Positions 1 to 10,100 of a stretch of 22,852 bases of DNA are shown one piece after another. Each line of letters opens with the position of its first letter. Within the stretch, counting starts at the first letter, position 1. The stretch is from assembly GCA_964631335.1 (NCBI GenBank), contig CAZVXD010000020.1, positions 1-22,852 on the forward strand, read 5' to 3'. The position numbers and the translations under genes are program-made. Source of the DNA: JAFGHJ01 sp964631335 (GTDB taxonomy: Bacteria > Hydrothermota > UBA3072). The notes beneath the pieces are model-generated. The model was not told the DNA's origin and did not search any database. It saw only the letters and a list, made by a program, of their open reading frames with translations.

Positions 1-514
1 CAAGAGGCAAGGTTGCTCCCTGTACTATGAGCATCGCGAAATTCGCGAAGATAAATCGAATTTGATTAAGACCGGTACGTTCACCCGAATCGGCTGTCAT
101 TACACCCATTAAAGATGAATAAGGAACATTTCCGGCTGTATATGACATCATTAACAAATTATAGGTTACATAAGCCCAGACAATTTTTCCCACCGTGCTT
201 AAGTCCACCTTTGTAAAACACAATATACCTGATATAGCAAAAGGAAAAGCTGTAAAAAGTATCCACGGTCGGTATTTTCCCCAGCGGCTTTTAGTCCGAT
301 CAGCCAGGGCAGCCATCATTGGGTCATTTATCGCGTCCCACACTTTAGAAACCAGAACCATAGTCCCGACGACCGCGGCGGATATACCGAGTATATCCGT
401 ATAGAAGTACAACATATAAAACATAACCGCCTGGAAATAGAGATTGTACGCCGAATCACCCAGCCCGAATCCTATTTTTTCTTTTATAGATAATTTAACT
501 GCTTCAGGAATCAT
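1..514 (-). CDS. GPH-family sugar:cation symporter, N-terminal part (C-terminus beyond window)
   Basis: The first 171 codons of an inner-membrane transporter of the glycoside-pentoside-hexuronide:cation symporter family (MelB-like, major facilitator fold). The ATG at 514-512 follows a strong ribosome site, AAGGAGGTATT. Residues D60 and D64 on predicted helix II match the Asp pair that binds the coupling cation in MelB. The loop after helix II carries the family signature DRTKSRWGKYRPW (residues 72-84). The reading frame is open to the left edge, so the gene is truncated by the window, not broken. It is very close to the next gene upstream: more than 40 consecutive residues around 'YVTYNLLMMSYTAGNVPYSS' are identical. 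Family assignment is strong; the sugar carried cannot be told from the sequence. Confidence 0.9.
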   Translation of the reverse strand, partial: MIPEAVKLSIKEKIGFGLGDSAYNLYFQAVMFYMLYFYTDILGISAAVVGTMVLVSKVWDAINDPMMAALADRTKSRWGKYRPWILFTAFPFAISGILCFTKVDLSTVGKIVWAYVTYNLLMMSYTAGNVPYSSLMGVMTADSGERTGLNQIRFIFANFAMLIVQGATLPL

Positions 515-643
515 TTTTTTAATACCTCCTTACTATAACTATAGAAAAAATTTTCCCTTCTCTAAGAGTAAAATACTCTTCCCAATAAAACCTGTTTTTC
601 TAAACCTTTATCTCATTTATCAACAGTTTTCTGACCCGCTCAC

Positions 644-2068
644 TCAACTTTCCTGATATTCTTTTCGTCTTTCTATTAATTCTTTCTCCATCTCGAGTTC
701 CGTTTTCTTATCTATTTGATAAAAAAGAAGCGCCGCCACACCGGCAAAGAATAAGATAGCAGGATAAACACTCATCATATAACGAATACCTTTTAATGTT
801 GCTGCAGTCTGCGCGACATTCGGTGTATAATTATAAAAACTGAGAAGTTTTCCGGCAATCGCGCTTCCAAAACTAAGACCTAATTTAAGGGCAAACAGAA
901 TACCGGCAAAGGTCATGGCAGTTGCGCGCCTGTGAGTCTTCAATTCTGTGAAATCGGCGACATCCGCGACCATAGCCCAGAGCAAAGGAACTGTAAATCC
1001 ATAGGAAAGCTGTATAAGAATATTAAAGAAAAATTGTAGGAAAACCTGCTCCGGCTTCAAGAACACGTACACGAACGTGGAAATCGCAGCAACAAAAAGA
1101 CAAACTCTGAACACATCTCTTTTTCCGAATCTTACCGCGAGCATCTTAGCAAGAAGAATACCTATTAACATGGCGCTAACTCCGGTAACACTGTAAAAAG
1201 TGAATCCCACTTTTACAACATCCGCCTCCGGACTTCGAGCCAGACCAAAGTTCTGCAAGAACATTCTAAGACTTTCATGATCAACAAAATATTTAGTGTA
1301 ATAAAGCCCTATACTTCCTTTAAGAGACCAATAAACAAACACGAAAACAGTCATAACAAATAAAATAACCCAGGGACGGTTAGTAAAAAGGTCTTTAAGA
1401 TCCTGTTTTATTGAAGTCTTCTGACCGGGCTCGGGTTTTATCCTTTCTTTAGTGCTCATAAAAGTGGTTATAAGGAATACTATAGCCATCGCGGAGAAAA
1501 ATACCAGGGTAAGCATAAAACCCTTGGCGTCATCACCCTTACCAAGAAATCCCACAAGAGGCAAAGTCAATCCCTGTACTATAAGCATTGCCATATTAGC
1601 GAAGGTAAAACGCCATACATTAAGACCCACTCTTTCACCTGAATCGGCTGTCATTACACCCATTAAAGAAGAATAAGGAACATTGCCTGCCGTATAGGAC
1701 ATCATCAGCAAATTATAGGTAACATAAGCCCAAACTATTTTCCCTACTGTGCTTAAGTCAACGGTAGTAAAACATAATATCCCGGAGATAGCCAGGGGTA
1801 AAGCGGAAAATAATACCCAGGGTCGAAATTTTCCCCAGCGCGTTTCCGTACGGTCCGCGAGGGCTCCCAATATCGGGTCGTTTATCGCGTCAAATATTTT
1901 AGAAACCAGAAACATGGTTCCGACAACCGCGGCTGAAATACCGAATATATCGGTATAGAAGTACAACATATAAATCATCGCTAACTGGAAATAAAAGTTA
2001 TAAGCCGTATCTCCGAGACTGTAACCTGCTTTTTCTTTTATAGATAATTTTGCCGCTTCAATATCCAT
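644..2068 (-). CDS. GPH-family sugar:cation symporter (MelB-like)
   Basis: A 474-residue inner-membrane symporter, the usual length for the GPH family (about 12 membrane helices), expected to import a glycoside, pentoside or hexuronide with Na+ or H+. Visible marks are the helix II pair D60/D64, the loop motif DRTETRWGKFRPW (72-84), and alternating hydrophobic segments to about residue 460, followed by a charged cytoplasmic tail. The ATG at 2068 follows AAGGAG with a suitable spacer. It is the closest paralog of the partial gene at 1-514 and more distant from the gene at 2231-3652. The gap to the next transporter is 129 bp. The tandem arrangement points to duplication. Substrate is unknown. 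Confidence 0.93.
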   Translation of the reverse strand: MDIEAAKLSIKEKAGYSLGDTAYNFYFQLAMIYMLYFYTDIFGISAAVVGTMFLVSKIFDAINDPILGALADRTETRWGKFRPWVLFSALPLAISGILCFTTVDLSTVGKIVWAYVTYNLLMMSYTAGNVPYSSLMGVMTADSGERVGLNVWRFTFANMAMLIVQGLTLPLVGFLGKGDDAKGFMLTLVFFSAMAIVFLITTFMSTKERIKPEPGQKTSIKQDLKDLFTNRPWVILFVMTVFVFVYWSLKGSIGLYYTKYFVDHESLRMFLQNFGLARSPEADVVKVGFTFYSVTGVSAMLIGILLAKMLAVRFGKRDVFRVCLFVAAISTFVYVFLKPEQVFLQFFFNILIQLSYGFTVPLLWAMVADVADFTELKTHRRATAMTFAGILFALKLGLSFGSAIAGKLLSFYNYTPNVAQTAATLKGIRYMMSVYPAILFFAGVAALLFYQIDKKTELEMEKELIERRKEYQES

Positions 2069-2230
2069 ACATTACTCCTTTTTTTAACCTTTTAAAACAA
2101 ATTAAATTTATTCTAAGGGAATAAACAACGGAACTTGAAATCCGGTTTAGAGCAGCCATTTTTAACCTTTATTCCCATAATCAACAATCCTTATAAATAT
2201 TTAATCATTAATATATTTATTACGACCCGC

Positions 2231-3652
2231 TCAGGTTTCATCCGGTTCCTGATCTCCTGATTTACTCCTTCTTTCATTTAAATCTTTTTCAATATCCACC
2301 ATCATTTTGTTAGTCAGCGGATAAAATAACATAATGGCGGCACCAATAATCGCGGGAACCGCCGGATAAAGACTCATTACCAGCTTTATTCCGAGTAATC
2401 CTCCCGCGGTCTGTTCGACACCTCCTTGCACGTAACCATGAAAAGCCAAAAGTCCTGCCAGAAGAGCACCACCAAGAGCTACCCCGAGCTTAAGCGCGAA
2501 CAGCGAAGCAGCCATGAGGAACGCTGTGGCACGGCGGTTGTTCTTCCATTCGGAATAATCCGCTGTATCCGTATACATAGCCCACTGCAAAACAGATACA
2601 GGGCCAAATGTAAAGGACGCAAGAAGCTGCATAATAAACATAGAAATAATATCTCCAGGGGCAAAGAAATAGAAAATTGCCGTGAATATACCGGTCACAC
2701 TCAGGAATCCCACATAACAATTTCTTTTGCCAAAAACTTTACTGAACCATCCGGTTAGAATAATACCCATAACGGTTGCGAGCGTACCCGCAATAAGAAA
2801 GGTGGATGTCATACTATCACAAGTAAACATATAAGTGTTTCCAAAAAGAATTAAACTTTGGTCGCCTACAAAATATTTAAAATAGTATATTATACTGCCG
2901 TTTCTAATGGTAATATAAGTAAGCTGAAATACTGTTCCACCTGCAATCAATAACCACGGTTTATTCCTGAATAAATCACGCAAGTCTTCCTTAAAATGGG
3001 TTTTCTGTTCCTTGGGAGGCTTAACCCTTTCTTTGGTCGTCGCGAATGTAATAACAAACATAACGATTGCCAACGCCGAAAGAACAACCATTGTGAGCTG
3101 CCAACCCAGAGCTTCATTTCCCTTTCCTAATATTCTAACAAGCTTAAGAACAGAGTACTGAATAATTAGCGCGCCTAAAAAAGCAGCTGCGAAACGAAAC
3201 TGAGAGAGAATGGTCCTTACTCTGGCATTGGATGTCATAACGCCCATCAAAGCCGAATAAGGTACATTTATGGCGGTATAAACAAAATCCAGCAGAATGT
3301 ATGTGACGTAAGCGTATATTATCTTTCCGGTCATACTTAAATCAGGCGTGGTAAAGACCGCCACGCCTACCAAGCCGAACGGAATCGCCACCCATAGAAG
3401 ATAAGGTCTGAACTTACCCCAGCGGGTATTGGTACGGTCCGCGATAGCGCCCATTATGGGGTCGTTAACCGCGTCCCAGATTCGCGTAATCAAGAACATC
3501 GTCGCCAGTGTCGCGGGCGCGATACCGAAAACATCGGTGTAAAAGTAGGTTATAAAAAAGAGAATGGTCTGAAAAATCAGATTGGACGCCGTATCACCCA
3601 GACTATAGCCAATTTTCTCAGTTAGCGATATATCCCGTGTCTCAGAATCCAT
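2231..3652 (-). CDS. GPH-family sugar:cation symporter (MelB-like)
   Basis: A 473-residue member of the same GPH symporter family, first of the three in transcription order. It keeps D60/D64 on helix II and DRTNTRWGKFRPY (72-84), so cation coupling is probably retained. The ATG at 3652 follows AAGGAG. Its sequence is clearly diverged from the other two, for example around residues 115-140, so it may carry a different sugar. It begins 102 bp downstream of the PorV-like gene that ends the first receptor cassette, on the same strand and with no convincing terminator between them, so read-through from the receptor operon is possible. A functional link (outer-membrane uptake, then inner-membrane import) is an inference from position only. 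Confidence 0.93.
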   Translation of the reverse strand: MDSETRDISLTEKIGYSLGDTASNLIFQTILFFITYFYTDVFGIAPATLATMFLITRIWDAVNDPIMGAIADRTNTRWGKFRPYLLWVAIPFGLVGVAVFTTPDLSMTGKIIYAYVTYILLDFVYTAINVPYSALMGVMTSNARVRTILSQFRFAAAFLGALIIQYSVLKLVRILGKGNEALGWQLTMVVLSALAIVMFVITFATTKERVKPPKEQKTHFKEDLRDLFRNKPWLLIAGGTVFQLTYITIRNGSIIYYFKYFVGDQSLILFGNTYMFTCDSMTSTFLIAGTLATVMGIILTGWFSKVFGKRNCYVGFLSVTGIFTAIFYFFAPGDIISMFIMQLLASFTFGPVSVLQWAMYTDTADYSEWKNNRRATAFLMAASLFALKLGVALGGALLAGLLAFHGYVQGGVEQTAGGLLGIKLVMSLYPAVPAIIGAAIMLFYPLTNKMMVDIEKDLNERRSKSGDQEPDET

Positions 3653-3754
3653 GCCTTACTCCTTATAGTTTTTAAAAAAAATCCAACCCTACTCTTGAAG
3701 AACAATCTCCATTCTTAACTCGCTATATTTCTTCAGACTATTGATTAAACTCCG

Positions 3755-4744
3755 CTAAAAGACCATTCCCACAGAAACTCTGTTTATCATATCGAACAGC
3801 TCAAATTCACTGTAGGAATAATCTATCCTGACTCCTCCATAAGTAAAACCGACCCCGGCGTTTAAACCCTCCTGGGAATATCTGAATTTATATCCAAGCC
3901 GTAAGAAGAGCATATCCCAGATTCCAAATTCTCCTCCCAGATGAAACTGTTCCTGCCAATCACGGGGGTGCAGCATTTCGGCACCGATATTAAACGAATA
4001 ATCGGGATTATCTCCCAGAAAATCCATTAAATCCAATCCTATGCCCAGTGCAAAAGTTAAGGGTGTTTCGAAACTGTTTTCCTCATACTTCATCCTGGGA
4101 GAGAAATTCCTTATAGACATCCCAAAAGCGAAGCTTTTAAAACCCGGATAAAAAATAAGACCGAAATCATAAGACATGGTTGAAATTTCATTTTTTACCG
4201 CTAAAGTATCAAAATCTTCTCCTATTCTTTCAACTTCACTTTCTCCAAGATGCTGGTAAGCATATTTGACCTGTCCGCCTACAGTAAACTTATCGGTAAA
4301 TTCTCTCGCGTAAGCGACACCCACGCAATAAGCTCCCACATCTACCGGACCTGTTCTTTCAAAACCATCCGGATTCTCAGGGGCTCTTCTTGTTCCGATA
4401 ATATCTCCGTAATCGGAGGTGATAACACTGAGACCAAAACTACCCACTGTTCCGGCTCTATACGCGGCAGCAACGTAAACATAATTAATATCGGCAATCC
4501 ACTGCGTTCCGCCCGCGCATAAATCAAAATTACCCTCTATCTCTCCTATACCCGAAGGGTTGTAGAAAAGAGCCGACGCGTCCTGTCCGATCACGGTAAA
4601 AGCTTCTCCCATTCCGCATGCTCTGGCTCCAGCCCCCACATCCAGCATTTTGATACCCGTCTGGGCGACCTTATCGACATCCGCGCACAAATCAACCGAA
4701 AGAATAAGTATTAACAAAGATATGAAAACAATAGATTTTTTCAT
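3755..4744 (-). CDS. PorV/PorQ-family outer-membrane barrel protein, cassette A
   Basis: A 329-residue exported protein of the PorV/PorQ (UPF0164) family, FadL-like outer-membrane beta barrels. PorV shuttles T9SS cargo after translocation. A signal peptide spans about residues 1-21 (MKKSIVFISLLILIL core). The family signature follows: GAGARACGMGEAFTV and DASALFYNPSGIG at about 37-67. Many alternating aromatic/polar strands follow and the chain ends in Phe, as outer-membrane barrels do. It starts 13 bp after the stop of the large exported protein, so the two are almost certainly co-transcribed; a GGCGAGAG stretch may serve as ribosome site. It is shorter than well-studied PorV proteins (roughly 380-390 residues). 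It is a clear paralog of 11321-12301. A dedicated role for its neighbour is inferred. Confidence 0.85.
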   Translation of the reverse strand: MKKSIVFISLLILILSVDLCADVDKVAQTGIKMLDVGAGARACGMGEAFTVIGQDASALFYNPSGIGEIEGNFDLCAGGTQWIADINYVYVAAAYRAGTVGSFGLSVITSDYGDIIGTRRAPENPDGFERTGPVDVGAYCVGVAYAREFTDKFTVGGQVKYAYQHLGESEVERIGEDFDTLAVKNEISTMSYDFGLIFYPGFKSFAFGMSIRNFSPRMKYEENSFETPLTFALGIGLDLMDFLGDNPDYSFNIGAEMLHPRDWQEQFHLGGEFGIWDMLFLRLGYKFRYSQEGLNAGVGFTYGGVRIDYSYSEFELFDMINRVSVGMVF

Positions 4745-4757
4745 TTCTCTCGCCCCC

Positions 4758-7145
4758 TTATCTGACTATTATAAACTTACGGGTAACATATTCACCCGTT
4801 TCCGGAATTTGTATATGAGCAATGTAAATTCCGCTCGCCGGTCTCTGATTATTAACCGTAGTCATGTAATAACCGCCTGATCCCATCACCTGCCAGAATG
4901 CCGTTCCGGAACCATCCGTATGTTCTATGGTTTGTATCAATTCACCCGATTCAGTAAAAATACGGATTGTGCATTCAGGCGGCAGTTTACGAAATGTTAC
5001 TTTATTCTCATCGTCACTGAATTTTCCTCCCGACGCTTCAGTAGCTCTGATATTCAACGGATTGGGAACAACCACTACCGAATCCAGATTGGGTAGAGTA
5101 TCGCCTTCAGTCGTTATTGTGACTACCGGGTAATCCAACAATCTGGCTGAAAAAGGTTCCTGAGTCATAGTCACCCATTTGCCACTCTCCTTTCCTGAAG
5201 GGCTAACAGTGGTAAGACAGTAATAATAATCATCCCCTCTTACAATTCCTACAGTGTCGGCATATCTCCTTGCATCGGGACCCACAGAATTTATAACCTG
5301 CCAATCACCTATAGCCGTGCCTTCCGCTGTTAATTCGTACTGGGTACCGCCAAAAGCTCTGTATATTTTAAAACCGGCGAGTTCAGATGAAGACGGCTCG
5401 AATTCGGGATAATCGTCATAGTTCCAGGTTAACTCTATCATATCGGGCCTGGAAGAAACCTCGAACCTGGAAGGCGGATTGGGAGCAGGAGAAACCTCAT
5501 AATTTTCCTTAAAAGCATTTTGAAACGCCATACCATTAATGAAGAGAGAATCTTTACCTGTGGATATCACGTAATCCGTGGCTATCTCATTTAAACCTCC
5601 GTTATCGTATACTTCATCTCCGAATAAAGCAGCCACCGGATCTCTTCTTTCATATTCATTCCTGATTTCGGATGAATCCATTTCGGCGACCCATTGGAAA
5701 TTACGAGCCTCGCCCCTGACTCTCATATCGCTTAAAAGATAGGTCGTCTTCCTGTCCACCGAACCGGCTACGACAGCGTAAACAAACCTTAATGTATCTC
5801 CAAAAGCCATATTGTATGGTCCGATTGCGAATTTCGGCTGGGCAGAGAAAGTATAATAGGTCCAATTTCTGGGGAAAATCTCTCCGCGCTTTAACTGCAG
5901 TTCACCCATTCTATCCTGAGGCTGGTCATAATAAGTCGCCGCGCCCATGGCTGTCGTATCGTATACGTTATACTCATTACTCATATCGTAAACGTTAGAA
6001 CATTCCTGAACCGTGGTATCATCATAACCATGAATTCCCATTCTCAAGCAACGATAGGGTTCACGGTGGTCTGTAGTATCGTCCAAATCCTCTAAATCGT
6101 TTAATATTCCGTCGAATCCTTCTATTGTGCTGTGCATACTCGGCTGCGCGGGATCATTACTGATGTCAAAATCTAAAACAGGATGACTCTGCTGAACTCC
6201 GGTATTCTTAGGCGCGAATAAAATTGCATGCCCAGTCCAACCACAACCGTCTTCGAGGTTCTGATCGCCACCCCAGTCAACCTCACATTTATCACCGTAA
6301 GAATCATGTGTGTGCCCGGCCTTTCTTGCCAGAGCGACATAATTAATTCTTAAAGAATCGTGACCCAGAGGGCTGAGCGATCCGTTATCATTTTCTGTAA
6401 CTCCGGCCCAGGTACCAAACGGATAAAGACCCCCATTAGGCATCGCGTCGTAATGCTTAAAAATAACAAGCGAATCCAATGTTTGACCCGGTAATTCGAT
6501 TTCCTCATCCATATCGGTATTACCTGTGTTAATAAATGTCAAATCCCACACCACACCGTCATCGAGAGAAGGCTCACTCCAGGCAAGATTTTTTTGATAT
6601 ACATCTATACCATTGGAAAGACGGTAATGCATTTCTACCATCACATCGGCGCTTCCCCATACTTTATCAGGATTTACTTCATCCCCCAGTGAACCGAACG
6701 GCGGTTCACAATGCTGCCCATCTACTATTATCGCTGGAGGAGGATATCTAAAAATCCTTCTGATATTAAAACCCTCCTCATCTAAAATATTGAATTGGTA
6801 AGGGTTATATCCGATCGTGGATGAATGCGCGCAATGCCCGGTAACATGATAAGGCCACAAATTGCCAAGCGTATCTTCCCAGTTTCGATGCCCCACAAGG
6901 GTTGCAGCCTGCCTGAGAAAACCTCCGGGATAGTTGGTATTGGTCTCGATATCATCCCAGGGGACATTATAGTATCCTCGACGGTAAACACAGTGGCTCA
7001 TGGGCAAATTGGTAGAGCTCTGAATACCGTCATCAAAAACCTTAGCCTGCAGTTTACCCACATCTATACTTTTCATCTGCGCTGCATAAACCGCACCGGC
7101 AAGAAAAAATACAGACAAGAATATTAATAACTTACTCTGTCTCAT
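4758..7145 (-). CDS. Large exported protein with FnIII-like domain and T9SS type-A-like C-terminus, cassette A
   Basis: A 795-residue protein that I do not recognise as a characterised family. Seen in order: signal peptide about 1-21 (no lipobox Cys); a large N-terminal region 25-550 rich in Asp, Tyr and Trp; a fibronectin type III-like domain about 553-660 (WNYDDYP, FKIYRAFGG, DYYYCLTTVSPSG); and a C-terminal sorting-like domain about 688-795. The last starts VVPNPLN, contains SGELIQTI and SGIYIAHI, and ends RKFIIVR, the pattern of T9SS type A sorting domains. It follows the TonB-dependent receptor by 24 bp and precedes the PorV-like gene by 13 bp. It has nine cysteines against three in its paralog. 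Best guess: a cell-surface partner of the receptor, perhaps ligand-binding. Export is well supported; function is not. Confidence 0.75.
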   Translation of the reverse strand: MRQSKLLIFLSVFFLAGAVYAAQMKSIDVGKLQAKVFDDGIQSSTNLPMSHCVYRRGYYNVPWDDIETNTNYPGGFLRQAATLVGHRNWEDTLGNLWPYHVTGHCAHSSTIGYNPYQFNILDEEGFNIRRIFRYPPPAIIVDGQHCEPPFGSLGDEVNPDKVWGSADVMVEMHYRLSNGIDVYQKNLAWSEPSLDDGVVWDLTFINTGNTDMDEEIELPGQTLDSLVIFKHYDAMPNGGLYPFGTWAGVTENDNGSLSPLGHDSLRINYVALARKAGHTHDSYGDKCEVDWGGDQNLEDGCGWTGHAILFAPKNTGVQQSHPVLDFDISNDPAQPSMHSTIEGFDGILNDLEDLDDTTDHREPYRCLRMGIHGYDDTTVQECSNVYDMSNEYNVYDTTAMGAATYYDQPQDRMGELQLKRGEIFPRNWTYYTFSAQPKFAIGPYNMAFGDTLRFVYAVVAGSVDRKTTYLLSDMRVRGEARNFQWVAEMDSSEIRNEYERRDPVAALFGDEVYDNGGLNEIATDYVISTGKDSLFINGMAFQNAFKENYEVSPAPNPPSRFEVSSRPDMIELTWNYDDYPEFEPSSSELAGFKIYRAFGGTQYELTAEGTAIGDWQVINSVGPDARRYADTVGIVRGDDYYYCLTTVSPSGKESGKWVTMTQEPFSARLLDYPVVTITTEGDTLPNLDSVVVVPNPLNIRATEASGGKFSDDENKVTFRKLPPECTIRIFTESGELIQTIEHTDGSGTAFWQVMGSGGYYMTTVNNQRPASGIYIAHIQIPETGEYVTRKFIIVR

Positions 7146-7169
7146 TTTAAATAACCTCCTTTCCTCATT

Positions 7170-10100
7170 CTAAAAACTGAACCTTAGTCCGAACTGCACG
7201 TATCTGGGATCAAGGTACATGAGATACTCTCTATTCGGGTCATTTATATAAGGGCTTTCATCACTACTTAAATCTCCGATTTCATCCGGTGTTTCTCCTT
7301 CCGCGGGAGCGGTATAACCCGGATTGCTTACATAAGGTTCTTCTTTAAATAACTCGAGGTGCAGGGATTTAAGATATTTATTCTTATCTCCACTACCATG
7401 GAACCCCCTCTGGTGCAGCTCCTGCCAGTCAAGAAGGTTGTGAACATCCACGAATAAAGTTAGCGCGGTTCCTCCTACAGATATATTTTTACTTAAACTC
7501 AAATCCAGATTTCTTTGATTCTGCCATTGTATATTATTCTGCAGCAGATAAGCCCACTCCGGTCTGTTAAACGGATTCCATGTTTCGTAGTAGCCGGCTC
7601 TCCAGGTATACAGAAAAGAAAGATTGAAACCGCCTAAAAACATTCCCCAATCCAGAGGAGTTTTTAAAGTTACCTGAGCGTTAAAAACCGGACGAGGAAC
7701 CGGTTCCGTCTGATCGGGCTCATAAAGCCCTCCTAACGCCTCGTCTACAGCGTAATCATAATGCTCTCTCCTTCCGATTTTTCCTGAACTGGTTACTCTG
7801 TAATCATAAAGAACCCAACCGGTAAAGAATCTTCCCTGAGGTTTTCTTAATTCAAACTCGAAACCACGGGTATCACCGTATTCTAAATTTTCATATGTGG
7901 TATAGCTTACAAGCCTTTCATTACGACTATCCGTATAAATAACCTCAGCATATTCGTTATCACTATCTTTATAATAACCTGTAACTCTGGCTAAAAACAA
8001 ATCCGCCACACTGCTCTCGAAGCCCAACTCGTAGGAAATCGTCCTCTGCATATCCAGCCATGGATTACCTATAATTTTAAGCCTTTCCATGCTTCTTCCC
8101 CAACAAATTTTGTATCTTTGTTCGGTGGGCGCTTGAGAGTAAAAATGCCCGTAATTAAAGAATAACTTACTCTTTTCAAGTATGGGGAAAGAAAGACCTA
8201 CACGAGGACTTATCTTCAAAAGCGCGGACACATCTTCAACGATAGAGTCCTGTTCAAATAATTGATCTTTCAGGTTTGCCGAATAATAAGGAGAATAAAG
8301 GTGATGTTCTCTGCTGGGCCATTCAGTATTAGGATCGGAATAATCGAACCTCAGACCTATATTAGCAAACATTCCTTCATATTCGATTTTATCCTGAATG
8401 TAAACACCGGCTAAAATCGGGTCGGCTTCATACTCGATAATATTAGAGTTTCTTGCATCGAATTCTTCACCCGGATCCATCCATTCACTCATACCATCAT
8501 TTACTATATATTGTTCGTGTATATCATCATAGCTGACCTCTAAACCGGTTTTGATCTCGTTATATCTGTTCATTTGAGAGGTCAAATCAAATCGGGCAGC
8601 GTATGTTTGAGACCACGATGTATTATAAGTCCCGCAATTGTGCGCGGGGCCCCATACGGCAATATCCTCATCCGAAACCAATCTTGTTGTATAATTATCA
8701 GGATCGGGAACAGGGAATCCGTAAGGTATATCATTAACCGCGTAGGTAGATATGTAGTCCCGATCTGTAATATACTCACCTTCATTGTTAAAAGCTTCGC
8801 CAAACCATATCAAGACAGTATCTCTCATACCCATGGGCACATCATAATAGAACGTAGCATCATTCTCAGATCGGATATAAGTCAGTCTTACGTCATAAAA
8901 AGTATTCTCACTAAGGGCGTGCTGAAGTGTTAAACCATACATCTGAGAGTTGATATCGAAAGGAGTCATGGAATGCAAATTGTAAATGTTAACCGGGTTA
9001 GTTCTGATCTTCTCGCTGCCGTGATAAATTCCGTCCCACTCTCCCATGGTCTCTATCATATCATAAGCGCTTCTCAGATAAACCTGACCGACATGCGCTT
9101 CTATGGGATTACCTTGATTATCTGTCGCGCCCACTCTTTCTCCCGTAGGCCATGGGGAAAGAGAATTGATTATAGAATAAGCTCCTCTTAAATTTAATTT
9201 CATGTCGCCAAAACGCGAAGTCAGCTTCAAACTTGCCTGCCGTTCCCTGTAATAATCTCTGCTGTCAGGCAAAGGAAAAGCCTCATTATGATCTCTGTAT
9301 GAAGCATAAAAGGTCATATCTCCGAGATAAGAACCTATAACAGGAACAGGACCTCCGAATCCCGCGTCCAGCGTGAAATCGGGCAGATCTCCGTATTCTC
9401 CTATTCTGGGTTCATCTTCCGGAAGAGTGTAGGGTTCTCTGGTATAACCCAATAAATCATAAATAGTATCTCCGTCTTCAACCGTAATATCCCAGATCGG
9501 GATATACGCCGAATCATTGCTGTACATAGAGAAGAAATCTTCCGGATTCGGAAGAGAGGTATCGCCCCTGGTATCGATAAGACGTCTCCAGATAAACCTA
9601 TTACGAGCGTCCTCCGGCGTTATAGGCTTGTTAGAAACCTCCGAGATCCAACCCCTCCAATCTTCTTTAGCGCAGCTTTTCAACTTCACTGTATCGTAAA
9701 AAGGACTTTCCGGATCGCCCCAGACATAAGACGGACCTTTCCAGCAAACACTATCATACCTTACAACGGTATCGAGCCCGAGAGTCTCTTCCGTGAAAAA
9801 ATCTACATCCCATTGAACACCCGTATCTAACTTATTCCAGAAATAAATTTCGTTTTGAAAATTTTCCGGGTCATAAATAGATTTTCCTTTGTGTTTTTGA
9901 TAACCAGGAGTATACCTGAATTCGAAAGAACCTTCATAACCCTTTGTGTTACCCTCTCTGGTAATAACATTTATAACCCCCGCACGAACATTCGAGTATT
10001 CCGCGTTAAATCCTCCCCTGATCAAACTGATTTCCTTTATCTCACTGAGGTTAGGCATCAGAATCGGCTCATTTGCTCTCGCGTCTACAAGCAGCAAACC

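Noticed and set aside
564..580. Small hairpin AAGAGTA/TACTCTT between GPH genes
   Set aside because: Seven AT-rich pairs with the T run too far downstream for an intrinsic terminator.
2117..2176. Inverted repeat GGGAATAAA/TTTATTCCC between two GPH genes
   Set aside because: Nine-base AT-rich arms with a 42-nt loop and no U tail; too weak to call a terminator or riboswitch.
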